64,000 bases of DNA from Purpureocillium takamizusanense. Its lineage: Eukaryota > Ascomycota > Sordariomycetes > Hypocreales > Ophiocordycipitaceae. The DNA is taken from NCBI RefSeq assembly GCF_022605165.1, contig NC_063073.1, forward strand, positions 992,001 to 1,056,000, read 5' to 3'. Of the stretch, positions 1 to 11,388 are shown in pieces. The first letter of the stretch is position 1, and every line of letters begins with the position of its first letter. The notes below the pieces were generated by a model that saw only the letters and a program-made list of their open reading frames with translations, had not been told where the DNA came from and did no database searches. A program made the translations under genes and the position numbers.

Positions 1-2441
1 GAACAACGCCTTCGGGCTCCTCGACTTTTGACTTGCTTCGCGCAATAGTAGCAAGCGACAGCACGTCTCCTGTTCCAGGGCGACCGCGGCGCGCGAAGAG
101 AAAAACACGTCCCAACTTGCCTGGATGGCGTTGCGGCGCATCCCGATGACAACCGGGCAAGCTGGGTCGTATCCAGGGCAAGGTTTGCGCCGGTGAGCGG
201 GACGGGACGAGCGAAAAGACGCCCCAAGGCCAATGGATGATCTGCGCTTCAGCGGGCTTGGGAGCTGAAGCCGGCACAATAGCCCCGCAATTTGGTGGCA
301 TTTGGCCCCCCATCCATGTGTTATCTACTATCTATCCGTGTCTCCACGGCCCACGATGCCCTGGGCGTCGTTGGATGTTGGTGGATGCCGCCCTGACAAC
401 AGGTATGACTTCGTACACGTGAGTACGTACAGTACTGGCGTGCGGAGTTTCTCTAAGTAATCAATCTCCCAGGCAAAAGACATGCGCCATCTGCCATGCC
501 ACGCCGACCTGCAAAGCCATTACAAACCAGCACGCCACCATCGAGCGGCATCGTATGTATACATTGTAATGGACATGTAATTTCACAACTGGCTCACAAG
601 AGGGCGACGACGCTGGCGCCGCTGAGTGATGACGCCGCGTGCGTTGGAGCCAAGACGCTTGACGCCGAATTCAGAAAGATGCCATCAGCACCAACAACAG
701 TCTGTCGACCCTCTTCTTTCCGCGTCCCTTCTCAAAATTAAAATAAATAAGTAAAATTCAAGCCGACCTCTGATACTTTGTATGAGTGCCTACAAAGTAA
801 CTTGGCTGCAGGATAGGATGTGACAAACCCACCCGAAGCAACCCTGGCCGCGCCTTTGCAACGTCTCCTTCCCCCACCTCCTTGATTATTAGGTTCCCAT
901 AACCCGCGCTCCTCCGCGGCCCCCTCCCCGTCTCCCTCCCTCCCACGCGCCCTCCTTTACCATGCATTGCATGCGCGTCCCTCTGCAAACCAGTCACGTT
1001 GCCAGTATGGCACGGGGCCGAACTGCTATGCCCACCCACCAGAACAGCGATGCCATTTGGCACCTGCGCGAGGCGAATCACAAAGCGAGTGCCGATTATG
1101 CGTTCCCTCTTTCGCAAGCGCCGGGGTCCATGGGCCGGGACTTGAAGCTCGCATCCATATCGAGGGGGGCTGGGAGGGGGAGGGGCCTTGGCCGGCGTCA
1201 CTGGAGCCGGCATCCGCCATCTCGCCTCTCGACTGGACGCCCGCGAAGCAATAGTCTCCAGCGCTGTTTCGGCGACGTCGTACACGTGCAAGTTTGGAAC
1301 AAAGCGCATTGTGCGGCGCATGCTCCCGAGTCCTGGCGGTGACGTGCCGTCTCGCCCCTGCCAGCGCCAAGCATTGGCTTCAGAGCGCCTTTGTCGTCGC
1401 GTCGTCTTTCCACGCGGCTAGCTGAGCTGCTGCTCCGGACGACGGCCTGTCCCGCTCCAACTTTGCAGCTTGGTAAGATATCCAGGTCGAAGCGGCCCAG
1501 TGATCCCAAAGGGCGGCCGCCCAAGCTCACTGGAAATTTTCTAGTGAATGGCCGCCTTGATATCATCGTGGTCAGCTGATGCGCCCGGTGGGCCACATCA
1601 GGAACTGACGCTTTGTACTTCGTATGACCACACAAAATTTACCGGCGACGCTGAATCAACCCTGCTGTCGCAACTGTGCGCAAAGAAGTTTACAATCCTG
1701 GGAGCCGGCACGAAATCAGTCGTTGCGCTCAGGGCGAGGGGCCGGTTCTTCGCTAGGCAGTCGACCGACGGCCCGACTCTCGCCGTTTCACCACTGCGCG
1801 CCATCAACTTTCGTAAGATGTGCCTACGGCAGTCAGGCCTATGAAATACCTGAGACTACACGTCATCTGTTCATTCACCCATCAACTTTGATCTGCGAAT
1901 AGTTGCGTTGCACGTGGGCAGAGAGAGCTCAACCGCGCGGCGTGGCAGCTTCTTACCAAGCGCATCCATGATCATGCAGCAGTCATCAGCCGCAGTCTCG
2001 ACCGCCAGATACGAGTTCCTCTGCGTCGCGAGGTTGCAGAAGCTGATATCCCCAGCCCATGTGCCTTGCCTGCCTTTGCTCATACACCGGCCACCAAATC
2101 TTGCGATAGACGTTGATCGGGCGCACGACAGATGCACCGCCAAGCTGGAGTAAGCCGGAAGACAGACGTGCCGACAAACACAGGCGGCTCTGCCACCTCA
2201 ACGAGGATCGCTCAAGCCTCGACGTAAAAGCCGCCTCGTAAAACTGCCCTTCTTGGGCGCGGGTTGTGCCGTCCTAGCCAGTGTCCTTGCCGCTAGGTCA
2301 GCCACAACAGCCATGATGATGCCAAACACGAGAATTATCAAGCACTCTGCCAGGCCATGACTTCCACTTCTCGCATGCACTAGACGACTTGAAGCCCCTG
2401 ATTCGATGGGGCCTTGCTTGTATTCACTCGTGCGGTGTAGT
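1..2441. other. Intergenic stretch, no gene recognised
   Basis: Open frames here are short, overlap on both strands and show no signal peptide, domain motif or consistent third-position bias. Nothing else is supported apart from the promoter element at its right end. Confidence 0.5.
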
Positions 2442-2447
2442 ATAAAG
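2442..2447 (+). promoter_or_regulatory. Probable TATA box of the cysteine-rich secreted protein gene
   Basis: A TATAAA hexamer lies about 170 nt upstream of the ATG at 2614, a normal distance for a strongly regulated fungal secreted-protein gene. The assignment rests on position and consensus only. Confidence 0.4.
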
Positions 2448-2613
2448 ACCCCCAAGATCCCCGCCGCCTAATGCTCCAGGGGCACTTGTGTGAGTTGTTA
2501 TATTCGTTGAACACCTGGGACAGAGAGCCTTTGCTCGCTTCGTGGCATTCTTTACAACTCTATTGCATATCTGCTGTATACTATGCACGACATTCCAGTG
2601 GCACTCGGTACAG

Positions 2614-3216
2614 ATGATTAAGCTCATTCTCACAGCGTTGTTGTGCGTGGGCACCCTTGCCCACGACCACTGCGGCGGCTCGACGACGAAGACGATCACT
2701 GCACCTCCGCAATACACAATCCCGTGCGTCGTCGGCAACAACAGGCCGTGCCCCAAGTCGTGGACCTGTACTCCCACAGAAACATGTCATCCACACCATC
2801 GTTGCGGGGGCCTCTGCATCAATCCGCCCCCGACGCTGCCGCCCGTCATCCCCTGCACCGTCGGCAACAACGCGCCGTGCCCATCTGGGAGCACCTGCAC
2901 ACCGACCATGTACTCGACGCCGGGGCAGCCCGTCGGCGGACAGTGCATCGCGACGCCAACGGCGCCGCCTCTGACGCCCTGTACCATGGGCAACAACGCG
3001 GCGTGCTCGAGCGGGAGCACGTGCACGCCGACCATGGTCTGCACGAGCGGCGAGCCGTGCCGCGGCGCCTGCGTCTCGTTCCCGACTCCGCCGCCCCTGA
3101 CCCCGTGCACCATGGGAAACAATGCGCCGTGCTCGACGGGGAGCACCTGCACGCCTACCATGGTGTGTACGCCGGGGACGGCGTGCGGAGGAGCTTGCAT
3201 AGCGACGCCGACGTAG
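2614..3216 (+). CDS. Small secreted cysteine-rich protein with four tandem repeats
   Basis: A 200-residue intronless protein. The ATG at 2614 is preferred over an in-frame upstream ATG-like start because it begins directly with a clean signal peptide (MIKLILTALLCVGTLA, cleavage before HDHC). The mature part is almost wholly four tandem units of about 42 residues, at roughly residues 36-78, 79-120, 121-162 and 163-200. The unit pattern is PC-x2-GNN-x2-C-x5-C-TPT-x2-C-x5-C-xG-x-C, with Pro/Thr linkers. Even spacing and paired cysteines suggest small disulfide-bonded modules. The protein is likely extracellular, either wall-associated or effector-like. I do not recognise a named family. No GPI signal or membrane segment is seen. 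Unit 2 lacks two of the cysteines. A TATA box lies about 170 nt upstream. Confidence 0.72.
   Translation: MIKLILTALLCVGTLAHDHCGGSTTKTITAPPQYTIPCVVGNNRPCPKSWTCTPTETCHPHHRCGGLCINPPPTLPPVIPCTVGNNAPCPSGSTCTPTMYSTPGQPVGGQCIATPTAPPLTPCTMGNNAACSSGSTCTPTMVCTSGEPCRGACVSFPTPPPLTPCTMGNNAPCSTGSTCTPTMVCTPGTACGGACIATPT
2719..3213 (+). repeat. Four in-frame tandem repeats of about 126 nt
   Basis: Each unit begins with an I/T-P-C-x2-GNN codon block and ends in a Pro/Thr linker. Units 3 and 4 are most alike (both TPCTMGNNA and TPTMVCT), pointing to recent duplication. Unit 1 is the most diverged. Confidence 0.7.
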
Positions 3217-3999
3217 GATGGCCTTTGCGACGACGATGTAGGACAGCAGGATGGTGCCGGGTGCAGTCCGACGGCTTGGACTGGGCTGATGCGAAATTTT
3301 GAAATCAAGATAGCTTGCAGGTACGATATTGAAATCTCTTTTGAGAAGCGACCGGCCAAGTCAAAATGCGTGAAGTCATTGGAGGAAGCCCCTTGATCAG
3401 CCGGTCAAAAGACCTTGTAGACTCTTCTCCTTGGTGGCATAGGAACTGCTACGAAGCTAACGCAGTCACAACCGGTGGCCTTTGCCGATTTCGCAACTGA
3501 AGACAGTGCTTTATCTCTGAGGGATATTCGTCTGGAAGTCAACCCATCTAGCAATTGGAATGAGATTGAGCCATGTGCGGCCATGGTATTAAGAACTAAT
3601 TGCAGGCCAGGGCCATTTCACGAGCGTAAGCCATGGGCACACCGAAGCCTCGCTTCGATCTTCTTCGACATGTGGCTTGCAAGTCTGAACTCAGGAGTTC
3701 GCGCTATGCTTGACCCTATCAACGGCTCACGGTTCGTTTACAACCACGATAGTTTTCTGCAGCGATGAAGGCCGGTGGTTGCTACCTGTATTTTCCACTG
3801 GGATTACGGAAGATACGCTTGATATTGAGCGACACGCTACGGCGACCTTGTGCGAAATGTTAAGACGGGCTTCACATCTTTTCTTGCGGATGGCAGATTG
3901 CTTTCTGTACACTTTGGCTCCGTGCACAACATCCATCACGACTGGATGGCGTCACACCCTTGCGGGCAGTCCTGTCGACTTACAACCTTACCAGTGCCG

Positions 4000-5803
4000 C
4001 TCCCGCTGTATTGCTGACGTCCGACCAGTCTCGCACACATTGCTCACCGACGCTGGCTGGGTCTCGCCCGCCCCCACCCACTTGTAGATCCCGTCAACTC
4101 CTACTACATCGAGACGCTCGCCGCTAGCGACCTGACTATTCGGGAGGGGTACAATGCGCATCGCCGCGGGGCCTTTGTTTCAGTCCGACGACAGTGCGTG
4201 ACGCGCAAAGAGACAGGACTACAAGGGGGGTTTGAGTCAAGAAAGTACGTGCCTTCCTTCTGAGCGCCCTCGTGCAAGGCTGGCTGGCGGTGCGGGCTGG
4301 CAAGTCATGGCACTTACACCAGATGTTAGCTGAGGCCATCGCTTGTGCCGTGGCGAAGCAAGGTTGCTCGGACGACAAAGAGGAGGAAGCGGCGGCGGCA
4401 CTTGGAGCTATCAAATCATCTTCTTATACGAAGTATGACCCTGGCAATATGATGGCAACCTGGAAAGAGGCTTTCCATGAAGGATTGCCGGTCTTGTCGC
4501 CGTGCACCACGGCTCGGCACCGACTACACCGCCCCGCCTCGAATCTCACACGGGCCATTGCCGTGACTGCAGGACTCCGACCGACGCTTCGTGAGACTTG
4601 AATATGTCTTTGCCCTAGAAAGAGGTTTTATGGGAAGGGTCTTGGAAGAGAGAAGCGGCTGGCTGGCTAGTGATAGACGAGACATTACTCGTGCTCGAAG
4701 GACTTGTCCCTGAGGAGGCATGTCAAGTGGAGACGGTCCGTTATGGGAGCAGTTCATCATCGCTCACAGTATGTTCATCACCATCCCCAGCAGTAGAACA
4801 CTCTGTAACTGATTCTTGTGGTATTTCTACGGAGCTTTTACCAGCGCTTGCTGACGCTTCACTCGAACTTGACCTGGAAGTTGGAGGCACACACTCACTT
4901 CCTCACCACGGAACTCGCTATGGCCATCATTACCTTCACGGGCCTCGTCACCGGCGGCGGCGAGCACGTGGACGGGCCTGAGTGCAGCATAAAGCCCGGT
5001 ACAAACACCCGGGGAGGACCAGCAGCAGCCTCAGTCGTTCAGCCAGCACATTGGGCTCCAACGTGCTGCTTGCCTCTTGCAAGTACGGAGGCAGGCCCAA
5101 AGCGAACACGCGGCTCCAAGGGCACCTATTAAGCCAACAATATCACCGCCAGATTATTACGAACGCAGTTTCACAAATACAACGCCTCACGGCGCCCAGC
5201 TCGTTAGCTTCCCGTTGCACTATCATTTCGCCTGGGTCAATAGTGGATATTCAGCTCGACAAGCAAATATAAATATCGTCGAGAAGGCAGAGGAGTCTTT
5301 CAAGGGTTTTAAAATCTCTCGAGAAGCAAGTAGCTAGGTGGTACATCGAAGAATACGGCCTCCTTCACCGTCGTGACCTCTTGCTGCCACGGTCCTACCC
5401 CCTGGGAGGCGACAGCCCCCGTGCCCCCGGCGCCGACGAACTATCCCGGATGCACCGTCGCGTCGGTCCAAAGACGGAGTCTTACGCCAAGCGGATGCCC
5501 GTCTCCGTGACGACGACGTACACCGACTGGACCGAGCTGTCTGCCATCGATCCGGGTCACTTGCCGGCTCCTACGTCGGGCTTCGTCACCACTATCACCG
5601 CACCGGACGGCAACATCCCTTGCGGCAATGTCCAGCCTTGCGGGCACCCGGCCAGCGGCAACACGTTTTACGACAACGGAGCGAGCATCCGGACGGGCTG
5701 GAGCACGCCGCTCATTCCCAATTGGAAATACCCGGTCTTCACCAAACTGCCGAAGCCGACGTCGGGTTCCAGCACATCTTCCTCAACGAGCTCTACAAGT
5801 TGA
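4000..5803 (+). pseudogene. Decayed unidentified gene with several frameshifts
   Basis: Protein-like segments occur one after another in different plus-strand frames, without splice-site pairs to join them. Around 4090-4250 one frame reads VDPVNSYYIETLAASDL. At about 5140-5310 another reads DYYERSF, then SFPLHYHFAWVNSGYSA. In the run TTTTAAAA near 5307-5314 the frame jumps by one base and continues LEKQVARWYIEEYG. Soon after, a third frame gives a Cys/Pro/Thr-rich stretch (SCCHGPTPWEATAPVPP). Finally 5500-5803 reads through a Thr-rich region to a Ser/Thr tail and stop. The segments resemble parts of one secreted enzyme or wall protein, but I cannot name the family. A real multi-exon gene or assembly errors are alternatives. 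Confidence 0.35.
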
Positions 5804-5806
5804 ACC

Positions 5807-7765
5807 TGGTTGTTAAAGCATTGTATCCGGTCTTGGCGACACGGCTCTCTGAGAAGGGAGGAAGACCGAGTGTAAGCTGAGGATGAAAATACATGGGTAG
5901 CTGGACCGACCATCAACTTGGGTCAACTCATCTGCTAAGTGGCACGATATAGAGCCGAGTCCGTCGGATAGTTTGAAGTAGATGAATATGGAGTATTCCT
6001 GGATGCTATAAAAAGCCTGTTTGTAGTAGAGAGATGCCTGAAGCCAAGCCAGCGATCTGCGCCCCTAGGTGACCTGAGTGTTTCGTCAAGACTCCTCTCC
6101 GTGAGGTGGTTTCGCGTGGCTGGGCTCCATGTTATAATTGGAGGGCCTATGAGTATTGATGCTGTACCTTAGTACCCACGCCTCAGTGGGCTGTGGTGGT
6201 CCCCGGGGCGAGGTTGGTGCCTGACCAGTGACCAAGCCCCGAGTGCGCCGGGGCGCAGAGTGCCATAACTGAGGTGCCGTGTAACGAACCTTCAACGTAC
6301 TTCGTGCGGCCCGTGCAGTTATCAGCACCTAGAAGGAATGACTGATTCCACACGATGGCCGACGCCCTGAGATCATCTACTTGTGGGCCTATCGCTCTTC
6401 AACGTATGCCGCCTCGTCTCAACGAAATTTGGACATTTCATAGCACGCACAGCGCAATGGGAATTGGGTATGGGGAAGCATGGGGTGGGATGGAGCAGGT
6501 TTCATGGCGCCCGGCGATGTTACTGCAAAAGCACCTCCGAACTTCCAGGTTGTACAGTGGAGTGTGCCACAGGCGAGCGCCGTCTGTGAGTGGATCAGCG
6601 CTAACCACATCTCCCGCCAAGTTCCGCGCGGCCAGCGAGCTGCCTCTTTGGTTCTGCTCAGGCGAGCGGCTCTGCGCCAACCTGCCAAGCGATCGCCCCG
6701 AGGGCCGCCTGCATGACCTCATGGTGACACCCGGGCGGCGCGGCTTGACCCCCCAGAGGTGCCCAAGCACTGGCCTGGGGAGGAGGGAGGGCGGTTCATC
6801 TCATCAACCTCCGTGCGAGGCCAAGGCCAAAAGGTTCGCAAACGCGGGGACCCCCCCCCCCCCCCGGTGTCCCTGGCCAGCTGGCTTCCAGAAGGAGTTT
6901 AAACATATCCCCAACCGCGTGGGCGATCTGACACCGAATCAAGCATCTGCCGTGGTCCCCTCCCTTCGTATCGCCACCGCGGTCGTCGTCGTTGCAGTCG
7001 TTTGACTGGCTCGTGGCCACTGCCGCCTTGGGGGAGAGAGTGCGAGAGAGAAGCGAAGCGGTTTGCGTGTGTGCATGGCCTGCGCTGCTGAGTGAGCGAA
7101 GAATTTTGTGAGAGACAATCGCACAAACACTACACGCACATAGGAGAGAGACAGAGAGCGTGCATGTGTGGGAAGGGAGAGATCCGGGCGGACAGTTGGT
7201 ACTTTGAAGCAACAGTCGGGATGGCACCCTCTTCGCGATCGCCCAGCCTTCAGACAAAACAAGGTGCTCCAAACATCAAAGGCCACGCAACGCTCGGGTT
7301 GGCTCGTCGAACCGGCAGTTGGGGACTTTGGTCCCTACTACTGGGGCTTTGTCCCCTCCAAAGACGACCCAATCTGCTGTTGATCCATACCCTACCAATG
7401 TTGCGGCTCCGCGCCCTGTGGCTCTCACTAATCAGGCTGTAAATGGCAGGCGCGATGCCTCCAGTGGGAACGGAGGGTATGTTGTGACGCTCGACTGGCA
7501 ATGCCACCCACACCTTTATATGTACATCATCCTCTCCTGCCCCCTCCTTCTCGGCCGACCTTCATCTAACCTGCCCCGAGCGTACTTCACCTCGACGCAC
7601 TTGCCTTCTCACTTGCCTCCAATCCCCAAATCTGCGTCTCTCGTCTGCCGCGTTTCGCTTCGCGTCCGCATCGATACATCGTCTCGCATCCCGCCGGGAA
7701 GGAAGCGACAAAGCACAGCACAGCACAGCACGAACTCGACCACGCCTACGCCCAAACACTCCAAA
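5807..7765. other. Intergenic stretch with a poly-C tract
   Basis: No supported gene. There is a C15 homopolymer at 6851-6865 and a TATAAAAA sequence near 6007 with no recognisable gene downstream. The last 200 nt before 7766 are CA- and TC-rich and probably form the promoter and leader of the next gene. Confidence 0.5.
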
Positions 7766-8248
7766 ATGAAGTCCTCAGCTCTCTTCACCGGCAGCTTCGC
7801 CGCCGCCGCCGTCGCACAGAGCGGCATCTTCAGCATTCCCGAGGGGACCAGCCTCGGTACCCCGGTCGACATCTCCACGCCGCTCACCAACCCGCTCCGC
7901 ACCTCGACCACCCATACGGGCCACGCCTCCATCCCGGAAGGCACAGGCTCGCCAACCGTCTCCGTTCCGGACGGCACAATGTCCATCCCTGAGGGCACCA
8001 CCAAGGGGACTATCTCGGGGTCTCAGGCGAGCTCTACCCCGACGGCCACGGGTTCGCCCTCGACTTCGGTCGGCGGCACTACGCTGGTGCCCACTACTAC
8101 CGGCTCGTCGGGCACCGGCACCGGCACCGGCTCGCCGACGACGACGGGCGGGCAGACGACGAGCGCGTCCACGGCCGGTGCGGTGGCCAACCAAGCCGCT
8201 GGCGCCATGGCCGCCGCCGCGGGCTTCGTCGCCGCCCTGCTCGTGTAA
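7766..8248 (+). CDS. Small Ser/Thr-rich GPI-anchored-type surface protein with IPEGT motifs
   Basis: A 160-residue intronless protein. The start is the ATG that opens a signal peptide (MKSSALFTGSFAAAAVAQ). The frame extends further upstream, but that part is not protein-like. After the signal come short motifs, IPEGT three times and VPDGT once (around residues 24-28, 54-58, 66-70 and 73-77). A Ser/Thr/Gly-rich stalk follows with GTGTGTGSP-type runs, suited to O-mannosylation. The C-terminus is a hydrophobic tail (AAGAMAAAAGFVAALLV) after small residues, as expected for GPI attachment. The likely location is plasma membrane or cell wall. No catalytic domain is visible, so the function is unknown. 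Confidence 0.75.
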   Translation: MKSSALFTGSFAAAAVAQSGIFSIPEGTSLGTPVDISTPLTNPLRTSTTHTGHASIPEGTGSPTVSVPDGTMSIPEGTTKGTISGSQASSTPTATGSPSTSVGGTTLVPTTTGSSGTGTGTGSPTTTGGQTTSASTAGAVANQAAGAMAAAAGFVAALLV

Positions 8249-8511
8249 TTCAACTGGGGCAATGTCACCATGCGCCCGCGCAAGTCCACACCAACGGAGG
8301 AGTGAGAACAATCTTTTGGACGATTGGGATGCAAGCCCCCTATGATGCAACTGAACTAATGCGGAGTCGTTGATCCATGTACACAAACCGAGGACGCCAA
8401 ATTTACCCCGTATATAGTATCACGAGAACAAAGACCCAATACCCATCTTTGCCTTCTAATGCCTTGCGCCGGAAACAAACCACCATACGAATGGAAAACA
8501 ATAAATCATCT

Positions 8512-9111
8512 TTACACTGTGCCAGCCCAGAGTTTCGCATTGCATACCCAAAGCTGGGGCGCCTCGCCAGCTCCGTCGTAGCTGTAGCTCAGGTACAGCG
8601 CGTAGCGAAATAGAGCCTGCCGTAGTGCGTCCGCCGTGATGTCCTCGCGGCCTAGTATCCTGCCTAGGCTACAGGCACTCATCTCGCACTCGTTACTGCC
8701 CGCGACGCTGCCTTCGGAGCCGTAAACAGACTCGCCCTCGCTACTCTCTGAGTCTTCACACGACCCGACGCCCGGCCGCACCGGCCGCCTCCGGTCCTCC
8801 CACGGCCGGCCACTAATAGCGAGGTAGACGGCGAGCAGAAAGCTCCTAGGCACGGGCAGGTTGGCAGGGACGCCGCACGCGGGCGACCAGATGGACCGGG
8901 GCCGGCGCGTAAGGTCGGCGGCGGCGGCCTCGAGGGTGGCGAGCGCGACAGCCGGGTCGATGAAAGAGACGAGGGTGCGGAACATGGAGGAAGGCTGGCG
9001 GGCGACGAGGGCGGCATTGAAGCGCCGCGAGGCTAGGCGGGCGTTTTTGCGCGACGTGGGCGGCAGGTTGGCGAAGATTTCGCAGAGCAGCTCGGGGGGC
9101 AGCGATTCCAT
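8512..9111 (-). CDS. F-box protein
   Basis: A 199-residue intronless protein. Residues 1-45 match an F-box: MESLPPELLCEIFANLPP, then LASRRFNAAL. F-box proteins bind Skp1 and bring substrates to an SCF ubiquitin ligase. No WD40 or LRR substrate-binding repeats follow. The middle has an acidic Ser/Glu/Gly-rich segment (about residues 115-140), and the C-terminus has a conserved-looking helix (LRQALFRYALYLSYSYDG) near a Trp-containing end. This fits the many small fungal F-box proteins of unknown substrate. The gene converges on the GPI-type protein gene, with about 260 nt between the two stops. Confidence 0.75.
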   Translation of the reverse strand: MESLPPELLCEIFANLPPTSRKNARLASRRFNAALVARQPSSMFRTLVSFIDPAVALATLEAAAADLTRRPRSIWSPACGVPANLPVPRSFLLAVYLAISGRPWEDRRRPVRPGVGSCEDSESSEGESVYGSEGSVAGSNECEMSACSLGRILGREDITADALRQALFRYALYLSYSYDGAGEAPQLWVCNAKLWAGTV

Positions 9112-9156
9112 GCTTGAGTTGTTTTGAGTCTTGTGGCGTAAGTAGAAAATCTAGAT

Positions 9157-9196
9157 GTGGTCGCGGTCGCGGTCGTGGTGGTGGTGGTGGTGGTGT
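9157..9196. repeat. Simple GGT/GTC-rich repeat
   Basis: GTGGTCGCGGTC units pass into a pure (GTG)n run just upstream of the F-box gene start, on the promoter side. Confidence 0.7.
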
Positions 9197-9686
9197 GTGA
9201 AGACAATTAAGCGTGTAAGTCACCAACGGCGGGCAGTGGTGGTGGGAGAGGAGAGCTTGCGGTTGTCAGGGAAGCAGCGCTGGAGGGGGAAATGGAAGCA
9301 AAAAAGGAGCCTTTAAGAAGCTCAAGATGAGACCAGAGACAATCGCGATGTATTGTAGTAGTATTTGCAGTGTGCACGAAACTGAAACGCCGTGCGTGCT
9401 GAGAAGCCAGAACGTGAGGATGGTCGTGGCTTGGCCGTCAAGGTTCACCCACTCGCCCACCATGATTTCAATCGATAGCTTCTGACAAGAGAAATGGCCG
9501 AACAGACAACGGCTTATGGCGGCGACCACGGCCGCACCACACCGCACGGCCGCCGTATTTCTTGGGTGCGATGCACCGCTTTCGCCTGTTCGGGAGCCCG
9601 TCGCCTGACGTGAGACCGTAGCGTGGGGATCTAGGGCTGGGCGGCGGGTTCTGGCTGGGCAGTTAAGGCTGACTGACTGACAGGTG

Positions 9687-9710
9687 GGGATGGATGGATG
9701 GATGGATGGG
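9687..9710. repeat. (GGAT)n microsatellite
   Basis: About six GGAT units lie in the 0.8 kb spacer between the F-box gene start and the 3' end of the HD-domain gene. The rest of that spacer (9112-9947) has no supported gene. Confidence 0.75.
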
Positions 9711-9947
9711 CTTGCTGGGCTTGTACGGGCGGCAGACAGGGCGGGTGCCTCGACAATCTGTTAGGCTTCGGCGTTCCGACTCCCGAAACTCCTGTTGCTG
9801 CTGCTGTCGGTGCGGCGGCGTGTGGGGTGTGTGACTCGCGCTTCCCTTGACAGACGTGTCTATTGCTGTTGTCTGTCAACGGGGAGGGGGCAAGACTTCA
9901 ATCGCGCGAGTCGTGTGGTTACGAGGAAACAAAAGAAAGAGGCGGCG

Positions 9948-10604
9948 TCAACCAACGACGGCCTCGGTCTCCTCCTTCCACCAGCGTTGCATCGTCTCCA
10001 GCCTCTCCGTCCGAACCCGCGCCAGCTTGCGGCCCTCGTCCGTCTTCATCATGCCCTCGAGACGCAGCAGCTTGTCGTCGAAGTGCTCCATGGTGTCGCC
10101 CAGGCCTCTGCCCCTGGCGCCGCCAAACGCAAACGTGCGGCCGATGCCCACGGCGCCGATGGCGTCGAGCCGGTCCGCGTCCTGCACGGCGGCCAGCTCC
10201 GGATGCGCCGCGAGGAGCGCCGTCACGCGCGCCGGGTCCTTGACCTCGCTCGAGTAGCTGACGCCCAGGCAGATGGCCTGCACGCGCTCGGCGAGCGCGG
10301 CGTCGGCGCCCATGGAGCGGAGCACGTCGTGCACGAGCCGCGTGCCGTCCTCGCCCGGCTTGAGGTACTTTCTGTCGCCTACGTCGTGCAGCAGCGCCGC
10401 GAGCGTGACGACGAGCCGCGAAGACGATGGTGACGACGAGGTCGAGGGCTCGGAGGCCTGGATGTGCTGCGCCAGGGCGAGTACGCGCTGGATGTGCGAA
10501 AAGTCGTGCGACCCGTCGTAGTGCGACATGTACTCGCGCACGTACTCGGTCACTTTGGCAACGAGGCTGTCCTCGACGGCGGCGTCGGCGGCGTCGGAAG
10601 CCAT
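9948..10604 (-). CDS. HD-domain metal-dependent phosphohydrolase
   Basis: A 218-residue intronless protein. Metal-ligand motifs of the HD superfamily are in order: His37 in HDFSHIQRV, His73-Asp74 in AALLHDVGD, and Asp142/Asp144 in QDADRLDAIGAVGIGR. The DADRLDAIGAxGIxRxFxFGG signature is that of the YedJ/YpgQ-like subgroup, small soluble enzymes with nucleotide phosphohydrolase activity in bacteria. The fungal substrate is not established. There is no signal peptide or membrane segment, so it is probably cytosolic. The length is typical and the motifs are intact. It is divergent from the DUF1993 gene, with a 784-nt shared upstream region. Confidence 0.85.
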   Translation of the reverse strand: MASDAADAAVEDSLVAKVTEYVREYMSHYDGSHDFSHIQRVLALAQHIQASEPSTSSSPSSSRLVVTLAALLHDVGDRKYLKPGEDGTRLVHDVLRSMGADAALAERVQAICLGVSYSSEVKDPARVTALLAAHPELAAVQDADRLDAIGAVGIGRTFAFGGARGRGLGDTMEHFDDKLLRLEGMMKTDEGRKLARVRTERLETMQRWWKEETEAVVG

Positions 10605-11388
10605 CGTGAGGGGAAGAAGCTTTTATGGGTGGTGGTGGGTCGTGAGGAGATGTCTGTCGACCGAGTGTGATGCTAATAAGCAAAGGGTCGCGAGCCAGCA
10701 CGCAGACAGCCAAATGTGTGAGCGTCTGTGCTCGAGCCGATTTCTAATCAGGAGCGCGTCGCGTCAAACCTCGTGAATGCAGACCCACCGCGCCTGGTGT
10801 GCTGATAGAGGCGGAGACGGCCGGTGTGCTAATGCCTTTCGTGATGCGACACGCGGGCGGGATGTGTTTCGCGCCAGACTTCCGACGGGTGTTCACGTGA
10901 CAGGGTGCTATATTTGACGGGATGCACGACAGGGCAACGAGCTTGAGCACATAGTCTTTCTCGCCAACGTGTGCGTTGAGAGTCCGACTTGCTTTCGTGA
11001 CTGTAATGCGGCGGGCTACACTGTTCTGGAGAGTCGGTGGTGCCTTTTTTTTAACGGGTGCTTGACGATCCAAGATGGCGATGCCCTGACATCGTGGCAG
11101 AGCATGACTCAATGAGATTTTACAGCCACCACACTCACTCCCTTCACGTTGTCAAACACGAGATAATGAGGTCAAGCGGGTCCCAATCCACGGAATCTGG
11201 CACTATTCCCGCGATCGGTCTCACACTCGCTACCATACCTCTGTGGGCCTCGCCATCAGGGTCTTGTTGCCGTCCGAGAGCTAGCCATTGACGGGGGGTT
11301 CCACCATCACCAAATACTATTCAAGTGAGAAGCACTCGCCGCCTTCAGCTTGATTCCATACCAAAACGCCACTCCGTTAACCGCAGCC
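10605..11388. promoter_or_regulatory. Divergent intergenic region between the HD-domain and DUF1993 genes
   Basis: The two genes are transcribed outward from this 784-nt spacer, so it must hold both promoters. I see no gene and no obvious TATA box in it. Confidence 0.4.
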
